64,000 nucleotides of DNA from Diabrotica undecimpunctata (taxonomy: Eukaryota; Arthropoda; Insecta; Coleoptera; Chrysomelidae): the NCBI RefSeq assembly GCF_040954645.1, contig NC_092813.1, forward strand, positions 17,028,136 to 17,092,135, written 5' to 3'. Every line of letters starts with the position of its first letter. The first letter of the stretch is position 1. Under the pieces are notes generated by a model. That model had not been told where the DNA came from and made no database searches. It saw only the letters and a program-made list of their open reading frames with translations. Below, in pieces: positions 55,327 through 64,000 of this stretch. Both the position numbers and the translations under genes were made by a program.

Positions 55327-57282
55327 TGGTGATTGTGAATCTGTTGTGTATTGTGTGTCAAAGGGTTGTGATGGTGATGATGTGTTGAGTGTTTCAATTG
55401 GTGACTCTTGTTGACTGACGTCGGTGTATGATTGATGGTGACTTAGAAAATGCACTTGTCTTTTTTTGTTATTTCTATTTATATCTTCTAGACTTCTAGT
55501 GTTATGGTTTCGATTGTTTGTGTAGTTTTGATTTGACTGTTGTTGTGAATTGTTTGTCTGATTCTGTTGAATGGCACTGTTTGAAAATGTGTGATTCATA
55601 TTGCCATTGGAGTTAAAGTTTCTGTTGTTATTATTGTAATTATTTCTGTTAAAATTTCCGTTGTTTTGATTATTGTAATTACCGTTTTGATACCGTCCAT
55701 TTTTTCCATAGTTATTGTTGTCAGTTTGATTGTTACGATTATAGTTTTGGCGATTAAAGTTCTGATTATTTTGGTTGCGGTAGTTATTATTATTATTCCT
55801 AAAGTTCGAGTTATTATAGTTGTTGTTACCATTATTTTGTCTATAGTTATTGTTAAAATTACGATGATTATTGAAATTATTGCCGTTCTGATTATTGTTT
55901 CTGCTGTAGTTATTGTTCCTATTGAAGTTGTTATTATTATTATTATTTGCTTGGTCATTGTTTTGATACATGGGGTTTCGTTGCTCATGCATCATCAAAA
56001 ATTGGCACAGTTTGTCTATTTCTTTAAAGTTGTATAACATCATGATATCTTCCAATGTCCGATCAAAGTGTTGCACGATACAACCCACAATGTATTCTTC
56101 GTTAAAACCACAGTCTAAGTATTGAGCTGTGCTGTAAATTTGCATGGCGTACCGGTGGTATGACATGCTACGATTTGGGTTGTATTTGCCACTTAACAGC
56201 TCGTTTTTGATTGAACGCTGTTGTGCTTGACCCCAGAAATAGTCACTGAATTTGGTCGCAAAGTCTTCCAGATCCACCAACTCATTTTCTTTGTTCGAAA
56301 ACCATAGTAACGCCTCAGCCGTCATCTGGTTTCTGATAAATTCTTTAAAGTCTTCGAAATTTCTGTAAGATGCATATCTGTGCCTAAGGAATTTCATGAA
56401 AGGTACTGGATGCTGCTGTTTTATTCTTCCACTAAAATAGATTTTGCAATCTCTTTCGACCTTTTGTACAACCGGTCTTGCATCCAATTCCTTCTGTGTC
56501 ACTTCTTTAAGAGACTCTTGTACTCTCCCAATTTCTTTCTCCATTATCTCTTTGGTCTTATTCATATTTTCATCTATTTCATCTTCTTTTTTCTTCCACT
56601 GTTCATTACTGTCTCGTCGAAATATCTCTTCCTTCTGCTCAATATGATGTTCCAGCTGTACTGCCAACACTCCCATTTGTTCGTTAACATCTTCGAACTT
56701 TTTTTGGTTATTTTGTTGTTCGAGCTTTAAATTTTGTTCCATTAATTCAATCTTTTTGTTTTGAGTTTCATTATTCTTTTTCAGCTGTGCCGATAACACT
56801 TCCATTTGTTCTTTGCACTGCTCTTCTCTCTTGGCCATTTCTAGGGTTAACTCTTCTTTTACATCTTCTATCTTCTTTCCCAACTTATCCTCAACCTGTT
56901 GTGCCATCTGTTGTATTTTGTCGTCAAAACTTTTTGTTATTTCCCGTTTTATTTCTTTTTTTGTATCTTCAAGTTTTTTTGTCAACTTCTGAGTCATATC
57001 TTGTTTATTTTCTTCTGCTTTCTGGTTTATATTTTGCTCAGTTTTTTTTATTTCCTGTAACAATATTGCCATCATCTTGTGAAAGTCCGATTCATCCTTC
57101 TTTACGGGCTGAGCTTGGTCTCCACTTGCCATTTGCCTTTCCATTTGTGCTTCTTCTGGCTGTCTTTTCTCCTCCATCGTCTCCTGTACTTCTTCAGTCT
57201 CTTTAATTTGTTCTTCGGTTCTGTCTGTCACTTCCTGTTCTTCTTCTACGTTCTTATGTGATCTAGTCTTTCTTTTGTCCAT
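55315..57282 (-). CDS. Gag of the LTR element (655 aa, intact), coiled-coil and Asn-rich
   Basis: Starts ATG 57282, MDKRKTRSHKNVEEEQE. Residues ~1-280 are highly charged (E/K/Q rich) and look like a long coiled coil with repeated K-x-x-E-x motifs. Residues ~280-430 form the conserved Gag core (IYFSGRIKQQHPVPFMKFLR, FIRNQMTAEALLWFSNKENE, DYFWGQAQQRSIKNELLSGK). Residues ~430-600 are an Asn/Arg-rich low-complexity region (FNRNNNYSRNN and many similar). No C-x2-C-x4-H-x4-C knuckle is present; the N/R-rich part may take over RNA binding. The product would form the particle that packages element RNA. The frame is fully open, as expected for a recent element. Confidence 0.92.
   Translation of the reverse strand: MDKRKTRSHKNVEEEQEVTDRTEEQIKETEEVQETMEEKRQPEEAQMERQMASGDQAQPVKKDESDFHKMMAILLQEIKKTEQNINQKAEENKQDMTQKLTKKLEDTKKEIKREITKSFDDKIQQMAQQVEDKLGKKIEDVKEELTLEMAKREEQCKEQMEVLSAQLKKNNETQNKKIELMEQNLKLEQQNNQKKFEDVNEQMGVLAVQLEHHIEQKEEIFRRDSNEQWKKKEDEIDENMNKTKEIMEKEIGRVQESLKEVTQKELDARPVVQKVERDCKIYFSGRIKQQHPVPFMKFLRHRYASYRNFEDFKEFIRNQMTAEALLWFSNKENELVDLEDFATKFSDYFWGQAQQRSIKNELLSGKYNPNRSMSYHRYAMQIYSTAQYLDCGFNEEYIVGCIVQHFDRTLEDIMMLYNFKEIDKLCQFLMMHEQRNPMYQNNDQANNNNNNNFNRNNNYSRNNNQNGNNFNNHRNFNNNYRQNNGNNNYNNSNFRNNNNNYRNQNNQNFNRQNYNRNNQTDNNNYGKNGRYQNGNYNNQNNGNFNRNNYNNNNRNFNSNGNMNHTFSNSAIQQNQTNNSQQQSNQNYTNNRNHNTRSLEDINRNNKKRQVHFLSHHQSYTDVSQQESPIETLNTSSPSQPFDTQYTTDSQSPNFQ
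55321..55327 (-). promoter_or_regulatory. -1 ribosomal frameshift heptamer between gag and protease
   Basis: On the minus strand A-AAT-TTT, read in the gag frame as (cc)A AAT TTT, lies one codon before the gag stop TAA (55315-55317). A slip of -1 enters exactly the open protease frame. This fits the X-XXY-YYZ rule. Confidence 0.75.
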
Positions 57283-57470
57283 GTTTATTTTTATTTAATT
57301 TCAATTCACTCAATAAACTTATTATCTACACAAATTATACTCTTCACACCCTGTATATTATGTTATTAAATGTTGTAAATAATTTTTTTTTTTTTTTTTT
57401 TTTTTTTTTAAGGTATACCACTGCTTAATACTTTGGTATAATGCACTACCTGTCACCGTCCAAAGACACA
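57283..57470 (-). other. Leader of the LTR element with a poly-A run
   Basis: Between primer site and gag ATG the minus strand contains ~28 consecutive A (plus-strand poly-T at about 57382-57410). Confidence 0.6.
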
Positions 57471-57490
57471 GCCACACGTTGGGCTCGCCA
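57471..57490 (-). promoter_or_regulatory. Primer-binding site
   Basis: Three bases after the 5' LTR the minus strand reads TGGCGAGCCCAACGTG. This resembles the TGGCG...CCCAACG pattern of tRNA primer sites in retroelements. The matching tRNA is not determined. Confidence 0.6.
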
Positions 57491-57493
57491 AAT

Positions 57494-60283
<2,790 letters not shown>

Positions 60284-60284
60284 C

Positions 60285-60650
60285 TGATTCGACAGTATTC
60301 ACTGCCTTCACTCGCTCAACCGTTTCCATCCCTCTCTGTAGTCCCATTCTCCATCGTTTAGGCCTCTCTTACTCATGACGTCGTCTACTTCGTTCCTCCA
60401 GGATTCTCGGGGTCGTCCTCTTTTCCTCCTTCTTATGGGGCTCCATTCGGTTATTCTCTTTATCCATCTGCTGTTGCTAGTTCTTCTTACATGTCCATAC
60501 CACTTTAGTCTTTTTTGTTCTGTATATGTCTGTCTGTATGTCTGTTTCTATTGATGTTCTTTGCTTTATTTCGTCATTACTTCTCCTATCCATTCTTGTT
60601 ATTCTGCAGCATCTTCGGTACCAACGGTACTCAATCCCTTCCAATCAACT
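60285..60650 (-). pseudogene. Non-LTR retroelement C-terminal tail
   Basis: On the minus strand one can read YRWYRRCCRITRMDRRSNDE, then TKKTKVVWTCKKN or, in another frame, KWYGHVRRTS, and KRGRPRESWRNEVDDVMSKR with GEWDYREGWKRL near the end. This is the W-Y-G-H-V-R-R and R-G-R-P-R-x-x-W tail of an RTE-like protein, with one or two frameshifts. Related to the sense piece at 19850-20225. Confidence 0.65.
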
Positions 60651-60654
60651 TAAT

Positions 60655-60815
60655 CGTACAATATTTCTTAAAAATTTCATGATATTCTTCTTTTTCGCAA
60701 TTTTGTTGATTTTTTTTAATGTTTTCTCTATGATCTCAAATACTCTGTCGGCAGGAAGGAATGAGTGCCCTGTTATAGGAAAAACTATTTCAATTTTTCG
60801 TATGCTTGTTGGAGC
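60655..60815 (-). pseudogene. Fragment resembling the DUF7869-type transposon-associated protein
   Basis: The minus-strand frame has IEIVFPITGHSFLPADRVFE, then IIEKTLKKINKIAKKKNIM. The G-H-S-F-L-P-A-D-R-V-F core is a motif I associate with DUF7869-containing proteins abundant in insect genomes. It joins the retroelement tail at 60650 and is cut at its other end by hAT copy 2 at 60821. Only ~50 codons remain. Confidence 0.5.
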
Positions 60816-61380
60816 ACAGCTATGCATATTGCATATTTTGCATATAGTGCATATTTTATGCAAATATTTCATATTTTGGCATATTTGTATAAAAGTTTGC
60901 ATAAAGTGCATAAAAGTTCAGATTTTTATACTGTATTTGAAAATTTTTAAACATACCAATTTATTTCAATTCTTGTATAAAATTTTGTAGTCATTTTAAT
61001 CAAGAAATGATCTAAGTACGTAATCTCTACAGGTACAAAACATTTACAATTTCAAAGAAGATCAATTTAAGTAGCCCTCAACATTCTTAGAAAGTCTCGG
61101 TCACTAAGGCATTCAGTTATTGGATAATCGCTAAGGGTTCGCTCATTTGCATTTTATGATATAATCCCCAAATCTATCTACAATTTATTGTATCTTAACA
61201 GCAGGTAAACGGCTAATAGTTTTGTATCTAATTTAGGGATTTTCCAAAATCTCCCAGTTTATTGAATTAGGTACCTAAACATTTCTAATTTGATGCTCAG
61301 ATTTGTAAATCGTTTTTGTTTTGATATTCAAAGCGTAAACACTCGTTGTGCGTAACAAAAAGGAAGATTGTGATTTTATA

Positions 61381-63459
61381 ATGCCTAAAACAACCAGTGC
61401 TTCAACTTGGATTAAACCTTATAAAGAGCTGTCTATGGATATGGGAAAAATCTACTGTTCAGTCTGTGTCAAAATTGTAAGTATCTAATATTTTCTATTA
61501 AATATCTAATATTTCATACATGCAGGGTGTTTCCAAATGACACTTACAACGTTTGACTGTAGATACTTCTCGAAAAATTGAACAAAACGATATAGTTAAT
61601 GAGGGGTCAAACTTATTTACTTTTCGAGATACAGGGTGTTGAAATTAAAAAAAATTAAATTCTTTTAGTTAATAACAACAATAACTTTAAAACCAATAAA
61701 CGTATTTACTTGAAATTTAGTACTCGTAGGTTGTTTTTAAATGAAAAATAGCTTCCTTTAGTGAGAAAAAATTGTCCATGGTACAATACAATGGTGTGTA
61801 TTTAGAAAAAATTTTCACCTTTACTTTTTTTGTGAAGTCAGCTATTCTAAAACACAATTATTTTTATTGTAATTGAATTAACAAAAAAAAAACTTTTGTT
61901 GAATTTTAAAATAAGTTATATGATGTACTAATGGTTAGTAACAAAAACTAATTTGTGGATTAATACTGCATTTAAAACACTTAGCGAGTGTTTTTTTTTC
62001 CAAACCAGTTATTTGATTAACCAAAAACACCTTGTATATTTTTATATTTTAAAGGTTGAGTTAAAATAAAGGTTTTTATTTTTATTTATAGATAGCATGT
62101 GAGAAGAAATTTAAGATAGACCAACATGTGAGAACTGCTTCACACATTGCAAAAAAAGGAAAAATAGGAGGAAAACATCAAACTTCAATGGCTAAATGTT
62201 TCCAATCTACTTCAAAAAAATTAGATGAGCAAGAAACTTTTAATGAAGACTTGTGTCGCGCATTAGTGTCTGCAAACATACCGCTTTCAAAATAAGCAAA
62301 TGTAAATTTTAGTTCGTTTCTAAATAAATTATGCAAACTTAATGTTCCAAGTGATCGGTCTCTAAGAAGAAATAATGTGAACGGGCTATACTCGTCGGTG
62401 TTAATTAATATTAAGGAAGATATTGCAGATAATTATTTTTACATATCTGTAGACGAAACCACTGATTCCTCAGGAAAGTATATTGCTCATTTATTGATTG
62501 GTGTTCTTAAAGAAGATACCTTACCAAAATCTCATCTTATTTCATGCCAGCAACTTGAGAAATCAAATGCTTTAACAATTTCGCGTTTTATACAAGAAAC
62601 ATTAGCAACTTTTTTTCTTTCGACAACTATTCCTTCTAATAAATTACTGCTTATTTTATCGGATGCTGCTCCTTATATGGTGAAAGCAGGACAAAATTTA
62701 AAAATATTTTTCCCAGATTTAATACATGTTACTTGTGTAGCGCATGGATTAAACAGAGTTGCAGAGGAAATACGAGAAAAGTTTCCTCCTGTAAATACCA
62801 TGATATCCAGTGTCAAAAAAGTATTTCTTAAATCTCCTATAAGAATTCAACTTTATAAAGAAATGCTACCTAACATTCCTCTTCCACCACAACCTATTTT
62901 AACGCGATGGGGAACATGGTTAGAAGCAGCTAATTTTTATGCAGATCATTTTGTTAAAATAAAGAACATAATTGATACGTTAACAGATGAAAGTTCCCAA
63001 TCTCTTTTGGATTCTAAACAAACTTTTCAGAGTAACTTGCTTCAACAAGAACTTTCATTTATAAAATCAAATTTTAGTTTTGTTCAAAAAACAATTACTC
63101 AGTTAGAATCACCAAAACTGTCATTGTTCGAAAGTACAGCATTAATAAAAGAATTTGCGTCATGTTGTCGGAACGTTAGAGGTAATATTCGAAAAGATAT
63201 TTTAAAAAAATTTGAAGCTACTCTGGAAAAAAATAAAGGTTACCATATTCTTCCTGAAGTAGTCAGTGTTCTAGCTGGAAATATTTCGGAAACAATTAAT
63301 TTAGAACCAAATGTTTTGGTTATTTTGAAAAATGCTCCCGTTACATCAGTTGATGTTGAACGAAGTTTTTCCATATATAAATATATGTACTCAGACAGAA
63401 GCCACAAGTTTTTGTAGAAAATTTTGAACACCACTTGGTCATTTATTGTTACCATAATT
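61381..63459 (+). pseudogene. hAT transposase, copy 2, one stop and one frameshift
   Basis: Exon 1 61381-61476 (donor GTAAGT), exon 2 from 62092. The finger has CSVCVKI and then H-x5-H. The frame is in phase to a TAA at 62293-62295, where copy 1 has TTA, and continues in the same frame from there to 63417. It includes SVDETTDSSGKYIAHLLIG, LLILSDAAPYMVKAG, CVAHGLNRVAEEIREKFPPV and TRWGTWLEAANFYADH, which is out of frame in copy 1, plus TSVDVERSFSIYKYM. A one-base deletion near 63413 removes the last ~14 residues. This copy retains most of the ~490-residue protein. Confidence 0.9.
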
Positions 63460-63680
63460 CTAAATAAGTTTATTCATACTTAAAAATGATGTAGTTACTT
63501 AAAATAAATGTAAATCTTAATGAATAGTAGGAAATATTTAGTTATGTACACTTTTTTTTTAAATAAAATTGTTACTATTTTACGATTTTTTTATTTATTT
63601 GTATGCATATTTTGTAAAATATTTGCATATTTTCGGGTAAACACGTGCATATTTATGCGCATATTTTCTACATTTTTATT

Positions 63681-63700
63681 TGCATATTTGCCGAAGTCTA
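63681..63700. repeat. hAT right terminal inverted repeat
   Basis: Exact reverse complement of 11951-11970. The true terminus may lie a few bases inside, since the target duplication cannot be read from either copy. Confidence 0.9.
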
Positions 63701-64000
63701 CTCATAATACAGGGAAGATTCAAGGAAGAAGATCTGTTGGCTAAAGGCAGAATTTCATGGTTGAAGAATCTACGTTATTGGTATCAGTGCAGATCGATTG
63801 ATTTATTTAGAGCAGCAAGTTCAAAAATAAAAATAGTTATTATGATTGCCAACCTCCTTAGGGAGACTGCACTCTAAGGAGAAGAAGAAGAATGAAATGT
63901 TCTTACAAAAGAATTTAAAGCCATTATACAACATATTTTGGAATAATGACTCTCCTAGTAAAATTCTCAAGCAACTTATCTACAACTCAGACTTATATGA
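63701..64000 (+). pseudogene. RTE tail and flank, paralogue of 49330-50983
   Basis: 63701-63890 matches 49332-49520 (ACTCATAATACAGGG onward, CRSIDLFRAASSKIK, GAAGAAGAAGAA). 63890-64000 matches 49520-49581 joined to 50931-50983, so it lacks the jockey-type insertion. The window ends inside this repeat. Confidence 0.88.

Larger units (their letters stand above)
60821..63700 (+). mobile_element. hAT transposon, copy 2 (right end intact, left end lost)
   Basis: Matches hAT copy 1 from TATGCATATTGC at 60821 on; the first ~15 bases including TAGACTTCGGCAA are missing. The right end with subterminal GCATATT repeats (63603-63690) and terminus at 63681-63700 is complete. To the right it abuts an RTE tail. 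Confidence 0.88.

Noticed and set aside
55591..56037. 148-aa plus-strand frame (I/V-rich, membrane-like)
   Set aside because: It is the antisense shadow of the Asn-rich codons of the gag gene.
56380..57206. Plus-strand frames with hydrophobic composition
   Set aside because: Antisense shadows of the charged coiled-coil part of gag.

Overview
This window is AT-rich eukaryotic DNA with the character of a large, repeat-bloated insect genome. The evidence is the mix of RTE-, jockey-, I- and 'pol-like' non-LTR retrotransposons, piggyBac, hAT and Tc1/mariner transposons, a tRNA-derived SINE, long (TA)n tracts and a GT-AG intron inside a transposase gene. A beetle or similar arthropod is plausible, but the sequence alone does not fix the species. 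I see no host protein-coding gene, no rRNA and no CRISPR. Nearly everything recognisable is a transposable element (TE), mostly broken and often nested. One 100-base run of N (1500-1599) is an assembly gap.

Layout. 1-5.4 kb: an ORF1 relic of an I-type retroelement, the gap, an inverted copy of an unknown repeat ('X2') ending in a hairpin, and RTE-type reverse transcriptase (RT) relics. 5.46-7.87 kb: a nearly full-length but dead piggyBac on the minus strand. 8.1-9.1 kb: another RT relic. 9.3-18.4 kb: a very large inverted arrangement in which two copies of a pol-like non-LTR element, each with a ~0.9 kb 3' region ('X1'), face each other across a (TA)n tract that has been split by a hAT element. 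The right-hand copy also carries an 848-bp foldback. 18.4-31 kb: a mosaic of RTE and pol-like relics, a third X1 copy and two more X2 junctions. 31.16-32.46 kb: a complete mariner inside (TA)n. 33.1-34.7 kb: a ~122-bp satellite array invaded by an RTE tail. 36.3-41.3 kb: an I-type non-LTR element on the minus strand with an intact ORF1, a deleted RT core and 12-bp target duplications, sitting inside a piggyBac relic. 41.8-47 kb: piggyBac, SINE, hAT and RNase H scraps. 47.2-49.5 kb: an RTE element. 49.58-50.92 kb: a jockey-type insertion with a 13-bp target duplication; the matching empty site is at the right edge of the window.

51.16-60.18 kb is the most striking unit. It is a minus-strand LTR retrotransposon with unusually long LTRs (2,683 and 2,685 bp, differing by roughly a dozen substitutions by eye), an intact 655-aa gag, a protease reached through a canonical -1 slippery heptamer, and an integrase tail. 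The RT, RNase H and integrase core are missing. It looks like a recent, non-autonomous gag-bearing LTR element. 60.8-63.7 kb: a second hAT copy that supplies the right end missing from the first, so the family can be reconstructed from the two.

The genes do not form a host pathway. They work, or once worked, as selfish units: endonuclease/RT/RNase H for target-primed retrotransposition, DDE transposases for cut-and-paste, and gag/protease for particle assembly, probably needing pol supplied in trans.
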